Assembly (NCBI RefSeq): GCF_900143025.1
Contig: NZ_FRCT01000005.1
Span: 124,001 to 188,000, forward strand
DNA length: 64,000 bases
Reading direction: 5' to 3'
DNA from: Ruminococcus flavefaciens
GTDB lineage: Bacteria > Bacillota > Clostridia > Oscillospirales > Ruminococcaceae
Each line of letters begins with the position of its first letter. The first letter of the stretch is position 1. Position numbers and translations under genes: made by a program. The notes beneath the pieces are model-generated. The model was not told where the DNA came from, made no database searches, and saw only the letters and a program-made list of their open reading frames with translations. Of the stretch, positions 36,322 through 44,705 are shown piece by piece.

Positions 36322-36888
36322 TTGGGCAGTATAAAACGCAGAAAGGGAAAGAGCCGCATAGATTTTCCCGAGGATTACTGCGTAGTCGATATAGAGACTA
36401 CAGGGCTCGACCCTGAGACCTGCGAGATAATCGAAATAGCGGCAGTTCGCTACAGAAACGGCAGAAAAGAAGCTGTTTTCAGCACTTTTGTAAAGCCTGA
36501 GCACCATATTCCCGAGTTCATAACGGGAATGACAGGTATAGATGATACAATGGTAGAAAATGCTCCCGATATAAATACTGCGATACTTGATTTTTATAAA
36601 TTTGCAGGTAACGATATGCTCATGGGGTATAACGTTAATTTTGATATCAACTTTCTCTATGACAATCTTCTCAGATGTCACGGGATATATTTGCAGAATG
36701 ATTTTGTAGATGTGCTGAGATTTTCGCGGAAGGTGCTTACGCTTCTTCCCGACAGGAAGCAGACCACTGTTGCCGCACATTACGGAATAGAGATAGCAGG
36801 TGCTCACAGAGCCGCAAGGGACTGCGAGATATGCAACGCCTGCTATATATGTCTGCGCGACGAGATGCGCAGGCAGGAGGCTATATAA
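36322..36888 (+). CDS. DnaQ-like 3'-5' exonuclease domain protein
   Basis: 188 residues from a TTG start with GGAG seven bases upstream. DEDDh exonuclease: DIETTG (23-28), a second acidic site in NVNFDINFL (~99-106), and HRAARD (~168-173). Similar to the proofreading epsilon subunit and PolC exonuclease domain, but freestanding. Basic N-terminus (KRRKGKSR) may help nucleic acid binding. Its stop overlaps the next start (TAATG). Confidence 0.9.
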   Translation: MGSIKRRKGKSRIDFPEDYCVVDIETTGLDPETCEIIEIAAVRYRNGRKEAVFSTFVKPEHHIPEFITGMTGIDDTMVENAPDINTAILDFYKFAGNDMLMGYNVNFDINFLYDNLLRCHGIYLQNDFVDVLRFSRKVLTLLPDRKQTTVAAHYGIEIAGAHRAARDCEICNACYICLRDEMRRQEAI

Positions 36889-37655
36889 TGGCTCTGAAGG
36901 ACAGACTCATAGAGTATGCAGCCGACCGTTACGGCACAAAGCCCGAATATCTTTGGGCAAGGACTCCTGACTGTGCGGTATTACGCTGTGAGAGCAACGA
37001 TAAATGGTACGGCATAATCATGTGTGTGGATGGCAGCAAGCTTGGACTTGCAAAGGGCGTGAGCTATGACATCGTGAATGTGAAGTGCAGTCCGCTTATG
37101 ACAGGCTCTCTGCTTGCTATGAAGGGCATACACCCTGCCTACCATATGCAGAAGGAAAGCTGGATAACAGTGCTCCTTGACGGCACTGTTGCCGAGGAGC
37201 AGGTATTCTCGCTGCTGGATATGAGCTATGAGCTCATAAAGCAAAGCGGCGGCAGCAAAAGGCTCAGAACTGATAATAAGGAGTGGCTCATACCTGCATC
37301 TCCTTCCATGTACGATGTTGAGCAGGACTTTCAGCGTGACGGTATGATACTCTGGAAGCAGACATCAAACATAATAGTGGGAGATATCATCTATATGTAC
37401 ATGGCTGCGCCCGTATCCGCAATAATGTACAAGTGCGAGGCTATAGAGGTGGATATACCGTATAAATACGATAACGGTGATTATCATATAAGAAAGGCAA
37501 TGAAGCTGAAGCTTATATGCCGCTTTGATAAAAGCGATATGCCGCTGACGGCAATGAAAGAGCTTGGAGCAGGTGCAGTCCGCGGACCGAGAGGAGTACC
37601 GCCTGCACTCAGCCGCGAGCTTAAATGTCTCTGCAAAAGTAAAGGCATCATATGA
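36888..37655 (+). CDS. MmcQ/YjbR-like protein with C-terminal PUA/EVE-like region
   Basis: 255 residues, ATG overlapping the upstream stop, RBS AGGAGG. Residues 1-115 match the YjbR/MmcQ fold (LWARTPDCAVLRC, YDIVNVKCSP, HPAYHMQKESWITV). Residues ~125-255 form an extra domain with WKQTSNIIVGDIIYMYMAA and RGPRGVPP, resembling EVE/PUA-like nucleic-acid-binding modules. The reaction is unknown; coupling to an exonuclease suggests nucleic-acid work (inference). Confidence 0.8.
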   Translation: MALKDRLIEYAADRYGTKPEYLWARTPDCAVLRCESNDKWYGIIMCVDGSKLGLAKGVSYDIVNVKCSPLMTGSLLAMKGIHPAYHMQKESWITVLLDGTVAEEQVFSLLDMSYELIKQSGGSKRLRTDNKEWLIPASPSMYDVEQDFQRDGMILWKQTSNIIVGDIIYMYMAAPVSAIMYKCEAIEVDIPYKYDNGDYHIRKAMKLKLICRFDKSDMPLTAMKELGAGAVRGPRGVPPALSRELKCLCKSKGII

Positions 37656-37702
37656 CGCAAATACTTTAGAAACAACGTTATTTAGCGGAAAAGCTCATGC
37701 TA

Positions 37703-37731
37703 TTGATTTATTTCCGTTAATATGGTATAAT
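37703..37731 (+). promoter_or_regulatory. Promoter of the alpha/beta hydrolase gene
   Basis: TTGATT (37703-37708), 17-bp spacer, TATAAT (37726-37731). Confidence 0.8.
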
Positions 37732-37783
37732 ATTCGATGTAAGTGTATTTTTATTTTTTCCGATTTTTGACAGGAGGAACTTT

Positions 37784-38824
37784 ATGCTTAATGCTGATCT
37801 GAAGGAATTTCAACTGACTTCTGATTTCGATGAGCTTGTGATCTCGGCTGTAATGGCAGTGCCCTCGGGAGATATAAACGGCATTGTCCAGATAGTTCAC
37901 GGTATGAATGAGCACAAGGAGAGATATTACCCCTTTATGGATTACCTTGCAGAGCAGGGATTTATAACAGTAATACACGATAACCGCGGTCACGGCGGAA
38001 GTATCATGGAGTCTGAAGATATCGGCTTTATGTTCAGAAAAGGCGGCGAGGGCTTTGTAAGCGATATCGCTCAGCTAAACAAGCGCATAAAAGCAGCTTA
38101 CCCTAATGTTCCTGTTTTTATGGCTGCAAGCGGTCTTGGAGCTTCGGGCGCAAAGTGCTTCATCAAGAAATACGACGACTGCATAGACGGACTTGTTCTT
38201 CTCGGCAGCCTTTATTACAGCCCGTTCTCACCTGTGACAAGAGTCATAAATTCAGTAGCTTCAAAGCGTCCGGGAAGCCGTTCAAGAAGCGAGAAAATAT
38301 TCGATACTATAGATGACAGCCTCGGAAAATTCTTTGAGGATCCCATAAATTCATGGAGATGCAGCGATCCTGACGTGGTCCTTGCATATAATGAGGATCC
38401 GCTCTGCAACTTCAAGCCTACACTCAACGGCTATCAGGAGATGCTGTGGATAATGAGGAACTCACAGTCGGGAACAGGCTGGCAGCTGAAAAATCCAAAG
38501 CTTCCTATACGCTTTATATCGGGCAAGGAAGATACCGCGATGGTATCGGAGAAGAAGTTTATGAAGCTGGTATCAAAGCTTGAAAAGATCGGATACGACA
38601 GCATATCACACCGACTGTTCGACGGTATGCGCCATGACGTACTCATGGAGAAAAACAGCATAAACGTATATAAGGATATTGCAAAAACTCTGTTTTCGTG
38701 GCTTGACCGCTGGAACGAGGAGCGTATGGAGGAAGCTGCCGAAGCGGCAGCCACAGCAGCGGCAGTTGCATCTGCTGAGGAAGCTCCCGTACAGCAGGAA
38801 AACGAAGAAACAGTAAATGAATAA
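37784..38824 (+). CDS. Alpha/beta hydrolase-fold protein lacking the nucleophile Ser
   Basis: 346 residues. QIVHGMNEHKERYYPF, DNRGHG and FISGKEDTAM follow the monoglyceride lipase/Hydrolase_4 pattern. Where the family has GHSMGS, this protein reads A-S-G-L-G-A (near 116), so the nucleophile position is Gly; the acid Asp (~247) and His in GMRHDVLME (~282) remain. The C-terminal ~35 residues are Ala/Glu-rich and disordered-looking. It may be a non-catalytic relative or use another residue. RBS AGGAGG. Confidence 0.82.
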   Translation: MLNADLKEFQLTSDFDELVISAVMAVPSGDINGIVQIVHGMNEHKERYYPFMDYLAEQGFITVIHDNRGHGGSIMESEDIGFMFRKGGEGFVSDIAQLNKRIKAAYPNVPVFMAASGLGASGAKCFIKKYDDCIDGLVLLGSLYYSPFSPVTRVINSVASKRPGSRSRSEKIFDTIDDSLGKFFEDPINSWRCSDPDVVLAYNEDPLCNFKPTLNGYQEMLWIMRNSQSGTGWQLKNPKLPIRFISGKEDTAMVSEKKFMKLVSKLEKIGYDSISHRLFDGMRHDVLMEKNSINVYKDIAKTLFSWLDRWNEERMEEAAEAAATAAAVASAEEAPVQQENEETVNE

Positions 38825-38888
38825 ATAACGATCTACAGGACCGCGGCAGTACCCACGGTCCTTATATCGTAAAATGAAAGGATCAATT

Positions 38889-41168
38889 ATGGATATCAAC
38901 AAGACACTGGCAAAGGAATTCGGACTTAAACAGGAGCAGGTAGACAATACAGTCGCACTTATCGACGATGACAAGACTATACCGTTTATCGCCCGTTATC
39001 GAAAGGAGCTCACAGGCTCTCTCGATGACCAGATACTCCGTGAGCTCTATGACAGACTCATGTATCTCCGCAACCTTGAAAAGCGCAAGGAGGAGGTAAC
39101 TAATGCTATCACAGAGCAGGAGAAGATGACTCCTGAGATAGAGGCTGCTATCAGCGCAGCTGTTACACTTGTAGAGGTAGAGGACATCTATCGTCCCTTC
39201 AAGCCAAAGCGTCGTACCCGTGCGAGCATTGCCCGTGAAAACGGACTTGAACCACTTGCTGTACTTATCATGGCTCAGGAGAATTCCACAGAGCCCGAGA
39301 AGGAAGCTGAGGCTTATATAGATGAAGAGAAGAAGATAAACGATGCTCAGACTGCTTTACAGGGAGCTATGGATATCATCGCTGAGGATATCTCAGATGA
39401 TGCCGATATCAGAAAGAAGCTCCGTACACTTGCAGGCGAAAAGGGTGAACTTGTCTCAAAGGCTTCCGACCCTGAGGCTGAGAGCGTTTATCAGAACTAT
39501 TATGAATATTCCGAGGCTATCCCAAAGGTAGCAAACCACCGTGTTCTCGCACTTGACAGAGGCGAGAAGGAAGGCTTCCTGAAGGTAGCTGTAACGCTTG
39601 ACGAGACCATGGCTACAGACGTTATCTTCGGCAAGTATATCAAGGCTAACAATGCCTGCGGAGAGCTTGTGAGAGCTGCTGCCGCAGACAGCTACAAGAG
39701 ACTTATCTTCCCGTCTATCGAGCGTGAGATACGTTCAGAGATGAGTGCTAAGGCTGCCGAGGAGTCCATAAAGGTATTCGCAGCAAATCTTCGTCAGATG
39801 CTTCTCCAGCCGCCGCTCAAGAGCAGCATTATCCTGGGACTTGACCCCGGTTATGCACATGGCTGCAAGACCGCTGTAATAGACGGTACAGGCAAGGTCC
39901 TCGACACTGCTATCATTTACCCTGTAGGCTCGGCAGGAGCTGTTGAGGCTGCAAAGAAGAAGGTAAAGGAATTTATCCAGAAATACAATGTAAACGTTAT
40001 CTCTATCGGTAACGGTACAGCTTCACGCGAGACCGAGAGCTTTGCTGCCGAGATCGCAAAGGAAGTACCTCAGGACGTAAGCTACATGGTAGTAAGCGAA
40101 GCAGGAGCTTCGGTATACTCTGCATCAAAGGTGGCAGCCGAGGAATTCCCCGAGTACGATGTTTCTATCAGAGGAGCTATCTCAATTGCCCGCCGTTTGC
40201 AGGATCCTCTTGCAGAGCTCGTAAAGATAGACCCTAAGGCTATAGGCGTAGGACAGTATCAGCATGATATGCCGCAGGCAAGAATGAGCGAAGCACTTGG
40301 CGGCGTTGTTGAGGACTGTGTTAACTCTGTCGGAGTTGACCTCAATACAGCATCACATTCGCTTCTTTCCTATATCGCAGGCATCAACGCAACAGTTGCA
40401 AAGAATATCGTTACCTACCGTGAGGAGAACGGCAGATTTACAGACCGTAAGGAGCTCCTTAAAGTACCGAAGCTTGGCAAGAAGGCTTTCGAGCAGTGCG
40501 CAGGCTTCCTGAGAGTCCGTGACGGTAAAAATCCGCTCGACAACACAGCAGTTCACCCCGAGAGCTACGAGGCAGCATCTTCACTTCTCAGCGAGTGCGG
40601 CTTTACACTTGCTGATATCGCAGGCAGCGGAGCTGAAGGCATTACAGAAAAGGCTGACAGTATCGGTCTTGAAAATATAAGCAAAAATCTCGGCATAGGT
40701 GTGCCTACACTTACAGATATCATCGGCGAGCTCAAAAAGCCCGGACGTGACCTTCGTGACGAGCTCCCGGCACCACTTCTCAGAAGCGGCGATATCATGG
40801 AGATAAAGGACTTAAAGCCCGGTATGGAGCTTGTTGGTACAGTCCGCAATATCATAGATTTCGGCTGCTTTGTTGATATCGGCGTACACGAGGACGGACT
40901 CGTTCATATATCTCAGATATGCAGCAGATACATCAAGCACCCTCTTGAAGCCGTAAAGGTAGGCGAGGTCGTAAAGGTAAAAGTCCTTGATGTAGACCTG
41001 AAAAGAAACCGCATATCTCTTACAATGATCCTTAATGACGATGAGGAGAAGAAGCAGCAGAAGAAGTCTGAGCGCAGAAACGATAACAGAAAGCGTGAAA
41101 ATCGCAAGCCAAAGGGCTTTGATGCTTCACAGCTCCACAACAGCAGCTTCCGTATCAAGCAGAAATAA
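38889..41168 (+). CDS. tex: Tex-family RNA-binding transcription accessory protein
   Basis: 759 residues from ATG 38889, with AAAGGA upstream; the ATG at 38874 is too close to lack of RBS to be preferred. Contains the N-terminal helical part, a YqgF/RuvC-like domain (LGLDPGYAHGCKTAVID near 320), helix-hairpin-helix repeats (~490-560) and a C-terminal S1 domain (~645-715), then a basic Lys/Arg-rich tail. Tex acts on transcription and nucleic acids; the exact role is unclear. First of two genes with the DUF2225-like gene. Confidence 0.95.
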   Translation: MDINKTLAKEFGLKQEQVDNTVALIDDDKTIPFIARYRKELTGSLDDQILRELYDRLMYLRNLEKRKEEVTNAITEQEKMTPEIEAAISAAVTLVEVEDIYRPFKPKRRTRASIARENGLEPLAVLIMAQENSTEPEKEAEAYIDEEKKINDAQTALQGAMDIIAEDISDDADIRKKLRTLAGEKGELVSKASDPEAESVYQNYYEYSEAIPKVANHRVLALDRGEKEGFLKVAVTLDETMATDVIFGKYIKANNACGELVRAAAADSYKRLIFPSIEREIRSEMSAKAAEESIKVFAANLRQMLLQPPLKSSIILGLDPGYAHGCKTAVIDGTGKVLDTAIIYPVGSAGAVEAAKKKVKEFIQKYNVNVISIGNGTASRETESFAAEIAKEVPQDVSYMVVSEAGASVYSASKVAAEEFPEYDVSIRGAISIARRLQDPLAELVKIDPKAIGVGQYQHDMPQARMSEALGGVVEDCVNSVGVDLNTASHSLLSYIAGINATVAKNIVTYREENGRFTDRKELLKVPKLGKKAFEQCAGFLRVRDGKNPLDNTAVHPESYEAASSLLSECGFTLADIAGSGAEGITEKADSIGLENISKNLGIGVPTLTDIIGELKKPGRDLRDELPAPLLRSGDIMEIKDLKPGMELVGTVRNIIDFGCFVDIGVHEDGLVHISQICSRYIKHPLEAVKVGEVVKVKVLDVDLKRNRISLTMILNDDEEKKQQKKSERRNDNRKRENRKPKGFDASQLHNSSFRIKQK

Positions 41169-41179
41169 GGAGAGAGCAT

Positions 41180-41824
41180 ATGTCTTTCAGAACTGATGAA
41201 GTAGAAATAAAATGTGCTGTGTGCGGCGGGACATCTTCTCAGACTGTGGTAGCGGAGTTTGACCCCGATACAAGTGTTCCCGACCTTGATATGCGTCCCA
41301 ATGGTGAGCACCGTTCATACCTTAAATACTGGGTAAGCGAGTGCCCTCACTGCGGCTACTGCAATGCTTCGATAGAAATTCCCGTGCTTTTTACAAAGGA
41401 ATTCCTTGAGAGTGAGAAGTACAAGAATACAGGTTGCAGCGGACTTGCAGAGAAGTTTATGAAAATGTCTCTGGTCTGCGAAAAGAACAAGGTATATGAA
41501 GAAGCTATGAAAGCTTGTCTCTATGCAGCATGGTATTATGACGATGAAAATGACGATGAAAAGGCTGCTGAGTGCCGCAGAGCTGCACTGAAGATCTTTG
41601 ACCTGCATAAGCAGGAATTTAAAGATAAGCCTGATTTTATGCTTCTTGCTGCTGACCTTATGCGCAGAAGCGGCGATTTTGAGCGCGTTATCCGCGATTA
41701 TAAGGACAGACTGTTCCCTTCAAGGCTTATAATGGCTCTTGCAGCATTTGAAGCCGAGCTTGCAGAAAAAGGCGACAGCTCCTGCCATAAGGCAGACGAA
41801 GCAAATGGAGTAGTGCTGAAATAA
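41180..41824 (+). CDS. DUF2225-like zinc-ribbon protein
   Basis: 214 residues, RBS AAGGAG. Two CxxC pairs (CAVCGG near 12 and CPHCGY near 56) form a zinc ribbon; the remaining part is helical with TPR-like periodicity (YEEAMKACLYAAWYY, ECRRAALKIF). It resembles the DUF2225 family found in Clostridia, which has no known function. Twelve bases after tex, so co-transcribed. Confidence 0.75.
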   Translation: MSFRTDEVEIKCAVCGGTSSQTVVAEFDPDTSVPDLDMRPNGEHRSYLKYWVSECPHCGYCNASIEIPVLFTKEFLESEKYKNTGCSGLAEKFMKMSLVCEKNKVYEEAMKACLYAAWYYDDENDDEKAAECRRAALKIFDLHKQEFKDKPDFMLLAADLMRRSGDFERVIRDYKDRLFPSRLIMALAAFEAELAEKGDSSCHKADEANGVVLK

Positions 41825-41832
41825 CGATAATG

Positions 41833-41858
41833 AGCCGCACTGTTGAAGTGCGGCTTTA
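41833..41858 (+). terminator. Terminator after the DUF2225-like gene
   Basis: 9-bp stem AGCCGCACT/AGTGCGGCT, loop GTTGA, then TTT. Confidence 0.82.
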
Positions 41859-41873
41859 AAATATGTACTGACA

Positions 41874-41902
41874 TTGACAATAGTGCTAAATAGTGATATA
41901 AT
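41874..41902 (+). promoter_or_regulatory. Promoter of the lipoprotein/Fur unit
   Basis: Consensus TTGACA (41874-41879) and TATAAT (41897-41902), 17-bp spacer. Confidence 0.9.
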
Positions 41903-41941
41903 CTGTATGAATAATGAAAAGATAACAACGGAGGTAACAAG

Positions 41942-42484
41942 ATGAAAAGAGTTGCAGCTATTCTGGTTGCATTGACAGCAGCTGCCTGTATTTTTACAGG
42001 CTGTGAGCCAAAGAAAAAGGAAATAAAAAGTGCAAAGGTAACTCAGCAGAACAGCAGTTCTTATGAAAGTGCGATAAAGGAATGTTTCAACGCCATGAAT
42101 TCCAACGGCGGAGGAAAGGTCTTCTATTCGTATATGTATCCCGATGCTGCACTTGACGCTATGAAGCAGAACGGTGATTTCGACAGCCTTGTGGATACCT
42201 TCAATCAGAATCAGCAGGAAAATCTGTCAAAAAGCAGCGATAAGTTTGCATTTGGTGAGATAAAGGAAGCAAAGCCGCTCAGTGAGGAACAGGTCTCGGG
42301 CGTAAAGAAATATTTTGCTGAATCCAGCGAAATGTTCGGTGTTGACATGAAGGAAAGCGACTTTGATGTAAAGGAAGGCTACGAGGTCACATACAGCTAT
42401 ACGAAAAACGGCGAAGCTGCAAGTGATGAGACTGTAATAGTAGTAAGTCTGAACGATGAGGGCTGGAAGATAATCACACGCTGA
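41942..42484 (+). CDS. Putative lipoprotein sharing a domain with the protein at 43708
   Basis: 180 residues. Signal peptide with lipobox FTGC (Cys at 21). The exported domain (~40-180) has YPDAALDAMKQNGDFDSLV, KEGYEVTYSY and DEGWKIITR, which line up with LPDSAIDALKDDDKFDKMV, TKGYEFKVRLKY and GDGWKVISS in the zinc-ribbon protein 1.2 kb downstream. Function unknown. It precedes the Fur-family gene by 11 bp and may be regulated by it. Confidence 0.72.
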   Translation: MKRVAAILVALTAAACIFTGCEPKKKEIKSAKVTQQNSSSYESAIKECFNAMNSNGGGKVFYSYMYPDAALDAMKQNGDFDSLVDTFNQNQQENLSKSSDKFAFGEIKEAKPLSEEQVSGVKKYFAESSEMFGVDMKESDFDVKEGYEVTYSYTKNGEAASDETVIVVSLNDEGWKIITR

Positions 42485-42495
42485 CGGAGGTAACG

Positions 42496-42912
42496 ATGAA
42501 AAGAGAGTCTGGATATAATACCAAGCAGAAGGAGAAACTGCTGGAATATCTTATCAGTAATAAAGATAAGCATACCAATGTGCAGGAGATAAGTGCATTC
42601 CTGTCTGCCGAGGGTACGCCTGTGGGCGTGGCAACTATTTACAGACAGCTGGACAGGCTTGTTGAGAATGGACTTGTAAGGAAATATGCCTTTGACGGCA
42701 AAACATCAGCTTGTTATCAGTATATCGAAGATAACGAGCACTGCCGCAGCCATTTCCACCTGAAATGTCTTACCTGCGGCAGACTCATACACCTTGACTG
42801 CGAACATCTTGCAGAGCTGACTCATCATATAGAAGATGAGCACGGCTTTGAGATAGATTATTCCCAGACTGTTTTCTACGGACGCTGTTCCGACTGCAAG
42901 GACGCCGACTGA
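42496..42912 (+). CDS. Fur-family metal-responsive repressor (Zur/PerR/Fur)
   Basis: 138 residues. Winged helix at ~15-80 (VQEISAFLSAEGTPVGVATIYRQLDRL), dimer domain with HFHLKCLTCGRLIHLDC and a C-terminal CSDC pair, i.e. both CxxC structural zinc sites. Which metal or peroxide it senses cannot be read from the sequence. The 3' end overlaps a small ORF on the other strand. Confidence 0.93.
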   Translation: MKRESGYNTKQKEKLLEYLISNKDKHTNVQEISAFLSAEGTPVGVATIYRQLDRLVENGLVRKYAFDGKTSACYQYIEDNEHCRSHFHLKCLTCGRLIHLDCEHLAELTHHIEDEHGFEIDYSQTVFYGRCSDCKDAD

Positions 42913-42989
42913 GAGGCTGCTTCACTGCTTTTGCTGTCGGAGCTTCTTGGAATATAGATCTTAACATCGTTTTCGTTATTTTCGGGCAT
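42876..42989 (-). CDS. Candidate 37-residue peptide, antisense to the Fur gene end
   Basis: ATG 42989 follows a strong GGAGGTGGTACT site on the minus strand. The product is small, polar and rich in Ser, Asn and Glu (MPENNENDVKIYIPRSS...). It overlaps the last 37 bases of the Fur-family gene in antiparallel orientation. No clear promoter was found. The strong RBS is the only support; it may be chance. Confidence 0.3.
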   Translation of the reverse strand: MPENNENDVKIYIPRSSDSKSSEAASQSASLQSEQRP

Positions 42990-43055
42990 AGTACCACCTC
43001 CGTGGATATTATGCCCGTTAATTTGATTTTTATGAGATATTTGAAAGGAAAAGCC

Positions 43056-43550
43056 ATGAAAATACTTAACGCCCTGCTGAGGCTTGCAGCTTCCGAGATA
43101 CTTTGCATTTTCATTGATATCACCTTTGCAGCCTCGGGAAATCCGTTTATAAAGTTCATATGTCTTGTCTGCACAGTATTGCTGATGATATTTGTGCTTG
43201 CGGATTTTTCGGTGAAAGCGGCAAGGGCGGATATAAAGTTTGCAAGAATGAGCGGTGAAACCGTCAAAGCTGCGGGGATATTTGCAGCAGGTGCGGCTGT
43301 GACCGTGCCGCCGCTCGTGAGCTGGATAGTCCTGTATATATCCGCAAAAGGCGGCAGTTTTGACTATTATCGCTGGCATAAGCTGCTTAACGCAGCTTTT
43401 TTGCAGCTTTACAATCTTATCAACAGCAGTGCAAATTCTTCCGACCTTACGGGAGCAGAGCTTGCAGCAATGCTTGTTCCTGTTATTGTTCCCGCTATGG
43501 CAGTAATTATACCGTATATGGCTGTCTGCGGAAGAAACACAGATAAATAA
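43056..43550 (+). CDS. Four-TM membrane protein of unknown function
   Basis: 164 residues from ATG 43056, with AAAGGA upstream; the ATGs upstream in frame lack a ribosome binding site. Hydrophobic segments at about 8-25, 33-50, 73-95 and 138-158. I do not recognise a family. It is a single gene between the Fur-family gene and the zinc-ribbon protein. Confidence 0.65.
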   Translation: MKILNALLRLAASEILCIFIDITFAASGNPFIKFICLVCTVLLMIFVLADFSVKAARADIKFARMSGETVKAAGIFAAGAAVTVPPLVSWIVLYISAKGGSFDYYRWHKLLNAAFLQLYNLINSSANSSDLTGAELAAMLVPVIVPAMAVIIPYMAVCGRNTDK

Positions 43551-43596
43551 TATTTGCGTTATTTCGCAAAGTTCGGACTTATGCTTTTTATGCATT

Positions 43597-43626
43597 TTGC
43601 TGAAAAAACACGGTGTATAGTATAAT
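43597..43626 (+). promoter_or_regulatory. Upstream promoter candidate for the zinc-ribbon gene
   Basis: TTGCTG (43597-43602), 18-bp spacer, TATAAT (43621-43626). A second candidate follows at 43640-43669. Confidence 0.55.
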
Positions 43627-43639
43627 TAAATTCTTTCAC

Positions 43640-43669
43640 TTGACATAATACAGAAAAATATGATAAAAT
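43640..43669 (+). promoter_or_regulatory. Second promoter candidate for the zinc-ribbon gene
   Basis: TTGACA (43640-43645), 18-bp spacer, TAAAAT (43664-43669), about 40 bp before the start codon. Confidence 0.65.
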
Positions 43670-43707
43670 ATATCTTGTAATATTTTTTGTTTATGGAGGT
43701 TTTTTTT

Positions 43708-44541
43708 ATGGCATTTTGTAAATTCTGCGGCAAGCAGATACCTGACGGCGGTTCATGTGACTGTGCAGCTTCAAAGGCAGAAAGAGAAGTTAAAGAAAAA
43801 GAAGAAAAAGAAGTCGACAACGTGCAGAATACAGCTGAAAAGGCTGCTGATAGTGTTGCTGATAAGGCTAAGGACACAGCAGCAGAGCTGAAGGAAAAGG
43901 CTGGAGATGTTGCTGATAAGGTAGGCGACAGCCTCAAGCAGGGTGCAACAAAGGTCGATGGTTTAGCAGGCGAGTTATCAGAAAAGCTCCCGGGCGGCAT
44001 GAAGAACAACAAGAGTGCTGTTTATGCAGCGGCAGGCGTTATCTTAGTTCTTATCATCTGTCTTATCTGCCTTATTTTTGGCGGCGGAGCAAAGGGTACT
44101 CTCAAGAAATTCATAAAGGCTTCTTCCGATGATAAGGGCGGAAAGACTATTTTATCTCTTACACTTCCTGATTCTGCAATAGATGCTCTCAAGGACGATG
44201 ATAAATTTGATAAAATGGTAAAGCAGATCAATAACCGTATCGAAGATCAGATAGATGATCTTGAAGATGATGAGACAATACCTTCTTATGAAAAGATCAT
44301 AAGAAAAGAAAAGCTCAGCAAGTCACAGCTCAATGCTGCTGAAGATTATTTCTCAGATATCTGCGAGAAATACGATGCAGATGATGATATCGAAGTAACA
44401 AAGGGCTATGAATTCAAGGTAAGACTCAAGTACAGAGATGAAGACGGCAAGAAGAGACATGAAACAGAAAAGCTTTGTGTCGTTAAGATAAAGGGCGATG
44501 GCTGGAAGGTCATCTCATCTTCAGCAGATTCTCTTGATTGA
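43708..44541 (+). CDS. Zinc-ribbon, coiled-coil, single-TM protein
   Basis: 277 residues from ATG 43708 with GGAGG upstream; in-frame ATGs before it lack this spacing. Order: CKFCGK...CDC zinc ribbon (3-25); charged, Ala/Lys/Asp-rich helix with LEA-like heptads (~28-95); one hydrophobic segment (~107-128); and a C-terminal domain (~133-277) homologous to the lipoprotein encoded at 41942. So the same extracytoplasmic domain is tethered by a TM helix here and by lipid there. Function unknown. Confidence 0.75.
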   Translation: MAFCKFCGKQIPDGGSCDCAASKAEREVKEKEEKEVDNVQNTAEKAADSVADKAKDTAAELKEKAGDVADKVGDSLKQGATKVDGLAGELSEKLPGGMKNNKSAVYAAAGVILVLIICLICLIFGGGAKGTLKKFIKASSDDKGGKTILSLTLPDSAIDALKDDDKFDKMVKQINNRIEDQIDDLEDDETIPSYEKIIRKEKLSKSQLNAAEDYFSDICEKYDADDDIEVTKGYEFKVRLKYRDEDGKKRHETEKLCVVKIKGDGWKVISSSADSLD

Positions 44542-44558
44542 TCAATATAGCGAATAAG

Positions 44559-44589
44559 ATCCGAAGCAGAAATGCTTCGGATTTTTTTG
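44559..44589 (+). terminator. Terminator of the zinc-ribbon gene
   Basis: ATCCGAAGC/GCTTCGGAT stem, loop AGAAAT, then seven T's. Confidence 0.92.
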
Positions 44590-44705
44590 TTGACTAATTA
44601 TCAGAAATATGGTAAAATAATTCGGTTAATGAAAAACAGCAGAACGTCTCAGCTTTCTACATAGTTTATATTCGGCTGTAATATATGCATATTTCGGAGG
44701 CTAAA

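Noticed and set aside
43056-43550. Start at 43002 for the four-TM protein
   Set aside because: That ATG overlaps the leader of the minus-strand peptide and has no ribosome site; AAAGGA precedes ATG 43056.
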